A stretch of 64,000 nt of DNA, from contig JAFLBF010000001.1 of assembly GCA_017303895.1 (NCBI GenBank), positions 310,001 through 374,000 on the forward strand. Direction: 5' to 3'. The position numbers and the translations under genes were made by a program. Under the pieces are notes generated by a model, which had not been told where the DNA came from, made no database searches, and saw nothing but the letters and a program-made list of their open reading frames with translations. The stretch is from Bacteroidota bacterium. GTDB taxonomy: Bacteria; Bacteroidota; Bacteroidia; 2-12-FULL-35-15. This document shows, in pieces, positions 8,133 through 16,803 of the stretch (positions are counted from its first letter, which is position 1; the number at the start of each line of letters is the position of its first letter).

Positions 8133-9689
8133 ATGTCAACAACCTTAACAGCAAATGCATTCGGAATAGAATCTGTTTTGAAGCAATTAGGATTAAAAGA
8201 AAACAACTATGGTGCTAGCACCGGTTTAAAACATACAATGACCAAAGGGAAAAAGATCGACTCTTATTCTCCTGTAGATGGTCAATTGATCGGAAGTGTA
8301 AATGCAGCCACCGCTGAAGATTATACTGCTGTTATGAAAACAGCCGAAGAAGCATTTAAAGTTTGGCGTTTAATGCCTGCACCTAAACGTGGAGAGATCG
8401 TTCGCCAAATGGGGGATGAATTACGTAAGTATAAAGAACCATTGGGGAAACTTGTTTCTTATGAAATGGGGAAAAGTTTACAAGAAGGATTAGGTGAAGT
8501 ACAAGAAATGATCGACATCTGCGATTTTGCAGTTGGTCTATCCCGTCAGCTATATGGTTTAACTATGCACAGTGAGCGTCCAATGCACCGTATGTACGAG
8601 CAATGGCATCCATTTGGTGTAGTCGGCATTATCTCTGCATTTAACTTTCCTGTTGCTGTATGGAGCTGGAACTCTATGTTAGCATGGGTATGTGGTGACG
8701 TGTGTATCTGGAAACCAAGTTCAAAAGTTCCAATGTGCGCCATTGCCTGTCAAAACATTATTGGTGAAGTATTGAAACGCAACAATGTTCCTGAAGGAGT
8801 AAGCTGTTTGGTAATTGGAAATGAATCGGGCGACTTGATCAACAACGATAAACGTATTCCATTGGTATCTTTCACAGGATCTACGCGCATTGGTCGTCAC
8901 GTATCAAAAACCGTTGCTGAGCGTTTTGGAAATACCATTCTTGAATTAGGAGGAAACAATGCGATCATTGTATCGGAACATGCCGACTTAAGCATGGTAT
9001 TAGTAGGTGCTGTATTTGGTGCTGTTGGAACAGCTGGCCAACGTTGTACATCTACACGCAGATTGATCATCCACGAAAGTGTTTATAACAAAACAATTGA
9101 TGTGATCAAAAATGCATACGGTCAGTTGAAGATCGGAAATCCATTGGATTCAGCAAACCATGTTGGACCATTGATCGATAAAGGTGCTGTTCAAGATTAT
9201 TTGAATGCCATCGTAAAAGCAAAAGCAGAAGGCGGAAACATCATCGTTGAAGGTGGAGTATTGAGCGGAGAGGGTTACGAAAGCGGATGCTATGTGAAAC
9301 CATGTGTTATTGAGGCAAAGAATGAATTTCATATTGTTCAGGAAGAAACATTTGCTCCAATTTTGTATGTAATGAAATATAAAACCATTGAAGAAGCAAT
9401 TGCAATGCAAAATAATGTTCCTCAAGGTTTATCCTCTTCTATCTTCACAAACAATATGCGAGAAATGGAATTATTCCTTTCACATGCAGGTTCAGATTGC
9501 GGAATTGCAAACGTAAACATCGGAACATCCGGAGCGGAGATCGGTGGTGCATTCGGTGGTGAAAAAGAAACAGGTGGTGGACGTGAATCTGGATCGGATG
9601 CTTGGAAAGCCTATATGCGCAGACAAACAAATACCATCAACTATGGAACTAGTTTGCCTTTAGCGCAGGGAATTAATTTTAATATTTAA
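8133..9689 (+). CDS. Aldehyde dehydrogenase, ALDH7 / alpha-aminoadipic semialdehyde type
   Basis: A 518-residue NAD(P)-dependent aldehyde dehydrogenase. The catalytic Glu is in LELGGNNAI and the catalytic Cys in GTAGQRCTSTRRL; SFTGSTRIGRHV is the nucleotide-binding turn. The N-terminal lead of about 40 residues before the core and the motifs ELGGNNAI and SGAEIGGAFGGEKETGGGRE are characteristic of the ALDH7 (antiquitin; L-2-aminoadipate semialdehyde / piperideine-6-carboxylate dehydrogenase) branch, which acts in lysine catabolism. No other lysine-degradation gene is adjacent, so the substrate is inferred from family only. The gene stands alone between a terminator and the TlpA-like gene. Confidence 0.9.
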   Translation: MSTTLTANAFGIESVLKQLGLKENNYGASTGLKHTMTKGKKIDSYSPVDGQLIGSVNAATAEDYTAVMKTAEEAFKVWRLMPAPKRGEIVRQMGDELRKYKEPLGKLVSYEMGKSLQEGLGEVQEMIDICDFAVGLSRQLYGLTMHSERPMHRMYEQWHPFGVVGIISAFNFPVAVWSWNSMLAWVCGDVCIWKPSSKVPMCAIACQNIIGEVLKRNNVPEGVSCLVIGNESGDLINNDKRIPLVSFTGSTRIGRHVSKTVAERFGNTILELGGNNAIIVSEHADLSMVLVGAVFGAVGTAGQRCTSTRRLIIHESVYNKTIDVIKNAYGQLKIGNPLDSANHVGPLIDKGAVQDYLNAIVKAKAEGGNIIVEGGVLSGEGYESGCYVKPCVIEAKNEFHIVQEETFAPILYVMKYKTIEEAIAMQNNVPQGLSSSIFTNNMREMELFLSHAGSDCGIANVNIGTSGAEIGGAFGGEKETGGGRESGSDAWKAYMRRQTNTINYGTSLPLAQGINFNI

Positions 9690-9751
9690 TTTTCCCGCTA
9701 CGGCATTCAGATTAAAATGTTGAGCGAATAAAAAGAAGCAATTTCAAAAAC

Positions 9752-10990
9752 ATGAATTTTCAAAAATCATTTTTCAAAAGCGGAATAACATTGATTATTT
9801 CGCTTTTGTTTTTACAAAGCACTGTTGCAAAAAACGACCTAAAAGAAGGAATGTGGAGAGGAGTTCTCAAACTCAACGACTCAACAGATCTTCCCTTCAA
9901 CTTTGAAGTAAAAGGAAAGACCATGCAGATCATCAATTCAGATGAACGTATCATTGCGGATGAAATTACATTCAGCAATGATTCCGTGTTTATCCGGATG
10001 CCATTCTTTGATTCTGAATTTAAATGCAAACTCACAGGTGATTCTATCATGACCGGGAACTGGATCAACTATGCACGTAAAACAAATAATAGTATTCCTT
10101 TTAAAGCAGAATCCGGTAAGACACACCGCATCTGGAAAAATGCAGCCAAGGCTTGGGGTTTAAATGGAAGATATGAGACTTATTTTAGTCCGTTCACCAA
10201 GGATGAATATCCTGCAGTTGGAATTTTTAAAAGTGAAAATCAAAAAGGAATGCAAAAGGTGACAGGAACATTTTTAACGGAGACCGGTGATTACCGTTAT
10301 TTGGAAGGTGCGGCAAATGGGTACACAACTATTCTTACCTGCTTTGATGGATCTCACGCCTTTCTATTTAAATTCAAAGGATATAAAGACACGATCAATG
10401 GCGTATTTTATTCCGGCTCTCATTTTTCTGAGCCTTTTTACATGCTAAAAAATGATTCCGCGAAATTAGCCGATCCAAATTCACTCACCTTTATGAAACC
10501 CGGTTCTGAAAAGATCGAATTTTCATTTAAGGACTTGGAAGGGAAAACGGTTTCATTATCCAATGCTAAATACAAAAACAAGGTTGTCATCATTCAGCTA
10601 ATGGGTACCTGGTGTCCGAATTGTGTTGATGAAACTAAATATCTTGCCGGCTTTCATAAAAAATACAATAAAAAAGGAGTAGAAGTGATCGGCTTGGCTT
10701 TTGAACGTACCGATGATTTTAATAAAGCGGTTCAAAATGTTAATCGTCTTAAAAACAGATTCGATGCTAAATACGATTTTCTAATTACCGGAAAAACAGG
10801 AGCACAGCAAGCATCGGAAGCGCTTCCTATGTTAAACAAGGTTATGGCGTTCCCTACTACTATTTATGTAGATAAAAAGGGTGTTGTCAGAAAGATCCAT
10901 ACCGGATTCAGCGGTCCGGCTACCGGTGAAGAATACAATAAATTTGTGGAACAAACAGGCTTGTTCATTGATAAATTATTGAGTGAATGA
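9752..10990 (+). CDS. TlpA-family thioredoxin-like protein
   Basis: A 412-residue exported protein. The signal peptide covers about 1-26 (SGITLIISLLFLQSTVA). An N-terminal region of about 250 residues, mostly beta-strand, has no family I recognise. The C-terminal thioredoxin fold (about 255-410) has the CxxC active site GTWCPNC, preceded by the TlpA/ResA-type segment SFKDLEGKTVSLSNAKYKNK and followed by the cis-Pro motif AFPTTIYVDKKG. The role is probably disulfide reduction or haem-protein maturation in the periplasm, inferred from family. The next two genes include a protein with a haem-binding-type CxxCH, which is compatible with a redox role. Confidence 0.85.
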   Translation: MNFQKSFFKSGITLIISLLFLQSTVAKNDLKEGMWRGVLKLNDSTDLPFNFEVKGKTMQIINSDERIIADEITFSNDSVFIRMPFFDSEFKCKLTGDSIMTGNWINYARKTNNSIPFKAESGKTHRIWKNAAKAWGLNGRYETYFSPFTKDEYPAVGIFKSENQKGMQKVTGTFLTETGDYRYLEGAANGYTTILTCFDGSHAFLFKFKGYKDTINGVFYSGSHFSEPFYMLKNDSAKLADPNSLTFMKPGSEKIEFSFKDLEGKTVSLSNAKYKNKVVIIQLMGTWCPNCVDETKYLAGFHKKYNKKGVEVIGLAFERTDDFNKAVQNVNRLKNRFDAKYDFLITGKTGAQQASEALPMLNKVMAFPTTIYVDKKGVVRKIHTGFSGPATGEEYNKFVEQTGLFIDKLLSE

Positions 10991-11072
10991 TTTAAAACTG
11001 CTCATTATCATAAAAAAACATCTCTAAAAAGCATTACTTTGCATTATTAAACTAAAACCTCAAAATAAAAAA

Positions 11073-11567
11073 ATGAAAAAACTACTTTTCGCAGCAAGCA
11101 TTGCAACTTTCTTCTTATCAGCATGCGGCAATCATCAGGAAGAAACTAAGACAGAAGTATCATCAGTAGATACTAGCTTAATGTATTTTGGAGATAGCAT
11201 AACCATGGATGGTGCTGTTGCTGCCGATCAATTAATGACTCAACTTACAGGAAAAGATTCTATTCAAGTGAAATTAACAGGCACCATTGCTGAGGTCTGT
11301 CAGAAAAAAGGATGCTGGATGAATATGAACATCGGGAATGACAAATCTATGAAAGTTCGTTTTAAAGACTATGCGTTCTTTATGCCAAAAGATGCAGCAG
11401 GAAAAACAGTTTTCATTGAAGGATGGGCTTACAATGATACCATTCCCGTAAATGAGTTAAAACATTATGCGGAAGATGCGGGTCAAACAAAAGAAGAAAT
11501 TGAAAAGATCACAGAACCTGAAATTAGTATCTCATTCGAAGCAAATGGTGTCATCATTAAAAAATAA
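11073..11567 (+). CDS. DUF4920 lipoprotein
   Basis: A 164-residue lipoprotein. The signal ends in the lipobox LSAC (Cys18), so it is probably anchored in a membrane facing the periplasm. The body matches DUF4920: an OB-like beta segment VKLTGTIAEVCQKKGCWMNM with a conserved Cys pair (CQKKGC), then VRFKDYAFFMPKDAAGKTVF and EGWAY. Function of this family is not established; the paired Cys suggest metal or redox chemistry. Its last 23 bases overlap the start of the following lipoprotein gene, so the two are likely co-translated. Confidence 0.85.
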   Translation: MKKLLFAASIATFFLSACGNHQEETKTEVSSVDTSLMYFGDSITMDGAVAADQLMTQLTGKDSIQVKLTGTIAEVCQKKGCWMNMNIGNDKSMKVRFKDYAFFMPKDAAGKTVFIEGWAYNDTIPVNELKHYAEDAGQTKEEIEKITEPEISISFEANGVIIKK

Positions 11568-12024
11568 ATTTCTTGTTTTAGGCGCATTGTTCCTATTCGT
11601 TTTTTTAGCGAACTGCTCCAATAATAGCAACAAACAGGAAGCAGCTATTGCTGATTCTGCCAACTGCGAAAAACCAAAGCCATTGAATCCGAACGGTGAT
11701 AGCGAGTTGGCTTTACTTATGCGCAAAATGATGCATGCTTCGGAAAGCATGAAAGAAATGGTGTTGCAAGGGAACGTGCCTAAAGAATTTCCGGAAGAGT
11801 TCATGAGCATTCATACAGCCCAACCCACCGATTCCGAAACAAAAAAAGCTTCTTTCGATGGATTTGCAAGCAGCTATATCAGTAATGTCAAAACATTTGT
11901 AAGTTCTCCCAAAGAAGAATTGACCAAAAATTACAATGCCATGATCACTGCTTGTGTCAATTGCCATTCTGAACATTGTCCGGGCCCACTCAAAGCCATC
12001 AATAAATTGAAGATAAATGAATAA
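11545..12024 (+). CDS. Lipoprotein with a single CxxCH haem-binding motif
   Basis: A 159-residue protein. The frame is open further upstream, but the ATG at 11545 gives a proper lipoprotein signal (LVLGALFLFVFLANC, lipobox LANC), whereas earlier starts would put about 26 charged residues before it. Near the C-terminus, TACVNCHSEHC contains one CxxCH, as in monohaem cytochromes c; the region before it (MRKMMHASESMKEMVLQG) is helical and fits a cytochrome c'-like four-helix arrangement. It overlaps the DUF4920 gene by 23 bp and ends at a terminator. Haem attachment is inferred from the motif and the exported location. Confidence 0.75.
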   Translation: MVSSLKNKFLVLGALFLFVFLANCSNNSNKQEAAIADSANCEKPKPLNPNGDSELALLMRKMMHASESMKEMVLQGNVPKEFPEEFMSIHTAQPTDSETKKASFDGFASSYISNVKTFVSSPKEELTKNYNAMITACVNCHSEHCPGPLKAINKLKINE

Positions 12025-12057
12025 CAAAAAACCTCGAAGAATATTCGAGGTTTTTTG
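12025..12057 (+). terminator. Terminator after the CxxCH lipoprotein gene
   Basis: AACCTCGAA pairs with TTCGAGGTT around a 5-nt loop, flanked by A and T runs (12030-12056). The symmetry allows function on either strand. Confidence 0.85.
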
Positions 12058-12111
12058 TTTATCAACATCTCAAAAAGAAAGCATAAGTTTTTCTATTTTC
12101 GCTATTGAATT

Positions 12112-13485
12112 ATGGCCAAACTAAAAACAACTTATTTCTGTCAGAATTGTGGTGCTCAATCTGCTAAATGGATCGGGAAATGTCCATCCTGTAATGAATG
12201 GAATACCTATGTAGAAGAAGTAGTTGAAAAAGGAAATGATTCAAAAACACCGGGTATCGTGAGTACGAGTACACAACGTGCTGCTAAACCACAACTCGTA
12301 TCAGAGATCAACCTCTCTGAACAACACCGCATCCCTGTTTATGACAAGGAATTATCACGTGTATTGGGTGGTGGCATTGTTCCGGGTTCTCTCATTCTAT
12401 TTGGCGGTGAACCGGGCATCGGCAAATCGACCCTGATGTTGCAGATAGCCGTGAACATGAAAAACCTGAAAGTGCTTTATGTATCAGGCGAGGAAAGTGA
12501 ACAACAGATCCGTATGCGTGCAGAGCGTATTGGGATGAACACAACATCCTGCTATATTCTTACGGAGACCTCTACACAAAATATCTTTAAACAAATTGAA
12601 ATGCTGGAGCCGAATTTACTGATTGTAGATTCTATCCAAACATTACACTCTGCTCATATTGAATCATCACCGGGTAGTATATCGCAAATACGCGAATGCA
12701 CAGCCGAACTATTACGCTATGCTAAAGAAAGTGGCACTCCTGTATTTTTGATCGGACACATTACTAAAGATGGAAGTCTTGCCGGTCCAAAAGTATTGGA
12801 GCACATGGTAGATACTGTTTTACAATTTGAAGGTGATCGAAATCATGTGTACCGTTTATTGCGCACTACCAAAAACCGATTTGGCTCTACTAATGAATTA
12901 GGAATTTATGAAATGCAGGGAAGTGGTTTGCGGGAAGTAAGTAATCCTTCTGAAATATTGATCACCAACCGCGAAGAATTAGTGAGTGGCGTTTGTATCG
13001 CTGCAACGATGGAAGGAATGCGTCCGATGCTGATCGAAACACAAGCATTAGTAAGTAGTGCTGCTTATGGAACGCCACAACGTTCATCAACAGGATTCGA
13101 TCTTCGAAGATTGTCCATGTTACTTGCTGTTTTGGAAAAACGTTGTGGTTTCCGTTTAGGAATAAAAGATGTGTTTTTAAATATTGCAGGCGGTATCAAA
13201 GTAGAAGACCCCGGAATTGACTTAGCGCTTGTATGTGCTGTGCTTTCTAGCAATGAAGACATGCCTATTTCTCCAAAAACATGTTTTGCCGGAGAAGTTG
13301 GTTTAAGTGGTGAGATTCGTCCTGTTAACAGGGTTGATCAACGTATATCAGAAGCCGAAAAATTAGGCTTCGAACATATCTTTATTTCAAAGTACAATAA
13401 GAAGGGATTAGATCTGAACAGTTATAAGATCAAGATCACCATGGTTGGAAAAATAGAAGAAGTATTCAGTTTGTTATTCGGATAA
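12112..13485 (+). CDS. radA: DNA repair protein RadA
   Basis: A 457-residue branch-migration ATPase of recombinational repair. An N-terminal C4 zinc finger has Cys10, Cys13, Cys24 and Cys27. The RecA-like core has Walker A GGEPGIGKST (about 97-106), the Walker B-like segment LLIVDSIQTLHS, and the RadA signature KNRFGSTNELG. The C-terminal Lon-protease-like domain (about 310-457; FLNIAGGIKVEDPGIDLA, AGEVGLSGEIRPV) lacks the Ser/Lys protease pair as usual for RadA. The length is standard. It is convergent with selD, with the two stops one base apart. Confidence 0.97.
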   Translation: MAKLKTTYFCQNCGAQSAKWIGKCPSCNEWNTYVEEVVEKGNDSKTPGIVSTSTQRAAKPQLVSEINLSEQHRIPVYDKELSRVLGGGIVPGSLILFGGEPGIGKSTLMLQIAVNMKNLKVLYVSGEESEQQIRMRAERIGMNTTSCYILTETSTQNIFKQIEMLEPNLLIVDSIQTLHSAHIESSPGSISQIRECTAELLRYAKESGTPVFLIGHITKDGSLAGPKVLEHMVDTVLQFEGDRNHVYRLLRTTKNRFGSTNELGIYEMQGSGLREVSNPSEILITNREELVSGVCIAATMEGMRPMLIETQALVSSAAYGTPQRSSTGFDLRRLSMLLAVLEKRCGFRLGIKDVFLNIAGGIKVEDPGIDLALVCAVLSSNEDMPISPKTCFAGEVGLSGEIRPVNRVDQRISEAEKLGFEHIFISKYNKKGLDLNSYKIKITMVGKIEEVFSLLFG

Positions 13486-13486
13486 T

Positions 13487-14524
13487 CTATTTCAACTCTA
13501 CTGTCTTTTCTTGCTTCGCTTTCATCCTGCCAATTGGCTGGGCAAATTCACTCAGGCCTTCTGAACGTAAGAAATTCTCAAAATCGTTTTTATGGTTTTC
13601 ATTGACAGCGATCAATAATCCACCATTGGTTTGTGGATCACAAAGCGTCAACAATGAATTTCCACTTATCCCTGATACTTTTTGATCATAGCTTTTCCAG
13701 TTTCTGAAGCTGTTATCAGGCACACACATCATTGCAATATATCCATCCAAGCCTTCGATCAATGGAATATGGTTATATTCTATTTCAGCTGTAAGGCTTG
13801 CTCCTTCTGCCATCTCGATCACATGTCCTAATAATCCAAAACCGGTTACATCGGTCATCGCACTAACATAATCCAATGCGCCTACTTTCTCCCCCAACTT
13901 ATTCAGCTGTTTCATTTGAGCTGCTGCTACACCTATATGTTCCGTTTTTAATTGTGCTTTTTTTTCGGCTGTGGTCAATACTCCGACACCCAGTTTTTTA
14001 GTCAGATAGAGAAAATCTCCCTCTATTGCAGTATTATTTTGTTTCAGATCTTTCGGATGGATCAAGCCTGTTACTGCTAAACCAAATATAGGTTCCGGAC
14101 TATCAATGCTATGTCCACCTGCCAATGGAATTCCTGCTTGTACACAAATCTTACGTGCACCCTCGATCACTTTTTGTGCAAGCTCTGGCGATAATTTATT
14201 GATTGGCCAACCTAAAATTGCAACGGCTAATAATGGTTTACCACCCATGGCATACACATCGCTGATCGCATTAGCAGAAGCGATCATACCAAAATCATGC
14301 GCATCATCCACAATGGGCATAAAAAAATCGGTAGTACTGATCACCGCTTGATCATCACTGATCAAATAAACAGCAGCATCATCATTGGAGCTGTTGCCTA
14401 CCAGTAATTTTTTATCAGTAGGAACTGCAATGTTCGACTTTAATATCTGCTCTAAAGTGGCAGGTGTTATTTTACAGCCGCAGCCGGCTCCATGACTATA
14501 TTGTGTTAACCTGATCTCTTCCAT
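13487..14524 (-). CDS. selD: Selenide, water dikinase
   Basis: A 345-residue enzyme making selenophosphate from selenide and ATP. The N-terminus MEEIRLTQYSHGAGCGCKI has the catalytic Cys15 (Cys, not selenocysteine) and Lys18. Metal- and ATP-binding segments include NDDAAVYLISDDQAVISTTD and the Gly-rich GLAVTGLIHP; SAMTDVTGFGLLGH is a family signature. A start at 14581 would overlap mnmH, so I choose the ATG at 14524, one base after the mnmH stop. The pairing with mnmH indicates that selenophosphate is used for tRNA 2-selenouridine. No selA, selB or selC is in the window. Confidence 0.96.
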   Translation of the reverse strand: MEEIRLTQYSHGAGCGCKITPATLEQILKSNIAVPTDKKLLVGNSSNDDAAVYLISDDQAVISTTDFFMPIVDDAHDFGMIASANAISDVYAMGGKPLLAVAILGWPINKLSPELAQKVIEGARKICVQAGIPLAGGHSIDSPEPIFGLAVTGLIHPKDLKQNNTAIEGDFLYLTKKLGVGVLTTAEKKAQLKTEHIGVAAAQMKQLNKLGEKVGALDYVSAMTDVTGFGLLGHVIEMAEGASLTAEIEYNHIPLIEGLDGYIAMMCVPDNSFRNWKSYDQKVSGISGNSLLTLCDPQTNGGLLIAVNENHKNDFENFLRSEGLSEFAQPIGRMKAKQEKTVELK

Positions 14525-14525
14525 A

Positions 14526-15545
14526 TTATTTCTTCCAATTCCTAAGTGAAATAGCGATATGAATAATATCCATCCTTTCAAAAGGAAAATGGATCATTTT
14601 TTCTTTCGGTCTATTCTCTTCGCCAAAACGGTATGTTTTATCATAATACACCAAACATACTTCAAACGCTGTTTTTATATCTCCTTGCTCTAATGCTTCA
14701 ATTGCTCTTTTTACATGTTGACCACCCAATCTTTTTTCAATCCGAAGTACTGCATCTGTTAATTCTTCTTTGGAAAAATTTCCATATTCTTTCAATAGAT
14801 AATCTAAGCGTATCTCATCCGGGAGACCAACACTTACTACTGTTGCTGCGGCCATTTGCTCCCACAATCCTAAAGGCAAAACCACTTTTCCGATCTTCCT
14901 GCTTTCATTCTCTATCCAGCATCTTTTTAAGGGATCGATCTTGCTCAATTGTAAATACAATTCATTTTCAAATTGTTCTTGTGTAGGTTGAGGCGCTTCA
15001 CCCAATGATCCAAAAGAAGAGCCTTTGTGATGTGCTAATCCTTCCAAATCGATGATCTGTTCTCCAAGTTTTTTCAACTCATGCAAAATCAATGTTTTCC
15101 CCGTGCCTGTTTTCCCTCCAAGGATCACTACATTCTTTTGTTTATCAAAACTATCGAGAACAAGATTGCGGTATTGTTTGTATCCGCCTTTTAGTGTATA
15201 ACATTTGAATCCGTAAGTTTCAAGAAACCAAGCCATACTGGAACTTCGCATCCCTCCACGCCAACAATGAACCAAGAAGACCCCTGTCTTATTGATCTTT
15301 ATTCCTTCTTTAACATATTCATGAAGTTTAGGGCCAACGATCTCCAGGCCTTTTAAAATGGCCGGCTCACGACCTTCTTTTTTGTATATGGTCCCAACAA
15401 TGGCTCTTTCTTCATTGCTAAAAATAGGTAAATTGATAGCAGATGGAATGTGACCTTGTGCAAATTCAGCAGGTGTACGAACATCAACTACCGGATGTTC
15501 TTCCGATAATCTTATGAATTCGTTTATGTCGATTGGTGTTGGCAC
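14526..15545 (-). CDS. mnmH: tRNA 2-selenouridine synthase
   Basis: A 339-residue enzyme (SelU/YbbB family) that replaces sulfur by selenium in the wobble uridine of tRNAs for Lys, Glu and Gln, using selenophosphate from SelD. The N-terminal rhodanese domain has the active-site Cys94 in LVHCWRGGMRSSSMAW. The C-terminal P-loop domain has GGKTGTGKT at about 143-151 and RCWIENESRKIG. The start codon is GTG at 15545 (MPTPIDINEF); there is no ATG in a better place. It sits 15 nt after purT and 1 nt before selD on the same strand, so the three are likely one transcript. Confidence 0.95.
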   Translation of the reverse strand: MPTPIDINEFIRLSEEHPVVDVRTPAEFAQGHIPSAINLPIFSNEERAIVGTIYKKEGREPAILKGLEIVGPKLHEYVKEGIKINKTGVFLVHCWRGGMRSSSMAWFLETYGFKCYTLKGGYKQYRNLVLDSFDKQKNVVILGGKTGTGKTLILHELKKLGEQIIDLEGLAHHKGSSFGSLGEAPQPTQEQFENELYLQLSKIDPLKRCWIENESRKIGKVVLPLGLWEQMAAATVVSVGLPDEIRLDYLLKEYGNFSKEELTDAVLRIEKRLGGQHVKRAIEALEQGDIKTAFEVCLVYYDKTYRFGEENRPKEKMIHFPFERMDIIHIAISLRNWKK

Positions 15546-15560
15546 CTATCCGGGATTAAA

Positions 15561-16727
15561 TTATTTTGAATGTACGCTCACCATTTTTGCAATTTCAATT
15601 GCGCGCTGCTTTACTGCATCTACATTTGCTCCCGGTTTGTCATATGTAAGAGCAACTGCCATCCTGCGGTAAGGACGTGTTGTAGGCTTACCAAAAATTC
15701 TAAGATCGCTCAGCTTATTATTCATGGCATTCTCTACTCCTGAATACGTTGGATTGACACCTTCTTTATCTGCTAATATCACTGCACTTGCCCCCACTCT
15801 TTCCAATGTAATTTCGGGAATAGGAAAACCTAATACAGCACGGGCGTGCAATTCAAACTCGGAAAAATTTTGCGTGCCGGCCAATGTTACCATTCCTGTA
15901 TCATGTGGACGTGGAGACAGTTCAGAAAAATAAACACCCTCTGGAGCTAAGAAAAATTCTACTCCCCACAGACCTGCTCCACTTAATGCTTTGGTTACTT
16001 TTTCAGCCATGTCCTGTGCTTCTTTTAAATGCTCAGGCTTTATTTGAGCCGGTTGCCAGCTTTCCTGATAATCGCCTCTTTCCTGGCGGTGACCGATAGG
16101 AGGACAAAATAATGTTTCTCCATTTTTTTGAGTAACAGTAAGTAAGGTGATCTCTGAATCAAATTTTACAAAAGCTTCTGCGATCACTTCTGTATAATCT
16201 CCTCGTTTGCCCGATTGAGCATAATCCCATGCCTTTTGAATATCCGCTTCTGATTTGATCACACTCTGCCCTTTACCGGATGAGCTCATCAATGGTTTTA
16301 CAACACATGGAATTCCAACTGATTTAACTGCAGTAACCAACTCCTCATAGCTATTCGCATATTCATATTTAGCTGTTCGCAAACCTAATTCTTTTGCTGC
16401 CAGATCACGGATCGCTTTTCGATTCATGGTAAAGTTGGCTGCTTTAGCACTTGGAACTACTTGTATATTCTGTTTTTCATAATCATAAAAACGTTCCGTT
16501 CGAATAGCTTCTATCTCCGGAACAATGATATCGGGCTTGTGCTTCGCAACAATTCTATCTAACTCCGCTCCATCCAGCATATTGATCACCTCACGCTCAT
16601 CCGCTACCTGCTGCGCAGGAGCATCGTTGTAAGAGTCAACTGCAATTACATACTGCCCTAAACGTTTAACCGCAATAACAAACTCTTTTCCAAGCTCACC
16701 GGAGCCCAATAGCATTACTTTTTTCAT
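15561..16727 (-). CDS. purT: Formate-dependent phosphoribosylglycinamide formyltransferase
   Basis: A 388-residue ATP-grasp enzyme of purine biosynthesis that converts GAR, formate and ATP to FGAR. The start [20 protein letters not shown] contains the Rossmann-like GSGELG. The ATP-grasp region includes [15 protein letters not shown], and the metal-binding segment is [23 protein letters not shown]. The length is normal. It leads the purT-mnmH-selD group; the terminator upstream at 16759-16784 belongs to the T9SS gene on its right. Why a purine gene leads two selenium genes is not clear from the sequence. Confidence 0.96.
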   Translation of the reverse strand: MKKVMLLGSGELGKEFVIAVKRLGQYVIAVDSYNDAPAQQVADEREVINMLDGAELDRIVAKHKPDIIVPEIEAIRTERFYDYEKQNIQVVPSAKAANFTMNRKAIRDLAAKELGLRTAKYEYANSYEELVTAVKSVGIPCVVKPLMSSSGKGQSVIKSEADIQKAWDYAQSGKRGDYTEVIAEAFVKFDSEITLLTVTQKNGETLFCPPIGHRQERGDYQESWQPAQIKPEHLKEAQDMAEKVTKALSGAGLWGVEFFLAPEGVYFSELSPRPHDTGMVTLAGTQNFSEFELHARAVLGFPIPEITLERVGASAVILADKEGVNPTYSGVENAMNNKLSDLRIFGKPTTRPYRRMAVALTYDKPGANVDAVKQRAIEIAKMVSVHSK

Positions 16728-16749
16728 GATTTAATTTTATGAGTAGCAA

Positions 16750-16785
16750 AAATAAAAAGAGAAAGCGGACGAATCCGCTTTCTCC
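16750..16785 (-). terminator. Terminator of the 625-residue T9SS gene
   Basis: GAGAAAGCGGA (16759-16769) pairs perfectly with TCCGCTTTCTC (16774-16784) around CGAA. On the minus strand it is followed by TTTTTATTTTTG. Confidence 0.88.
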
Positions 16786-16803
16786 TAACAATTTTATGAG
16801 TTT

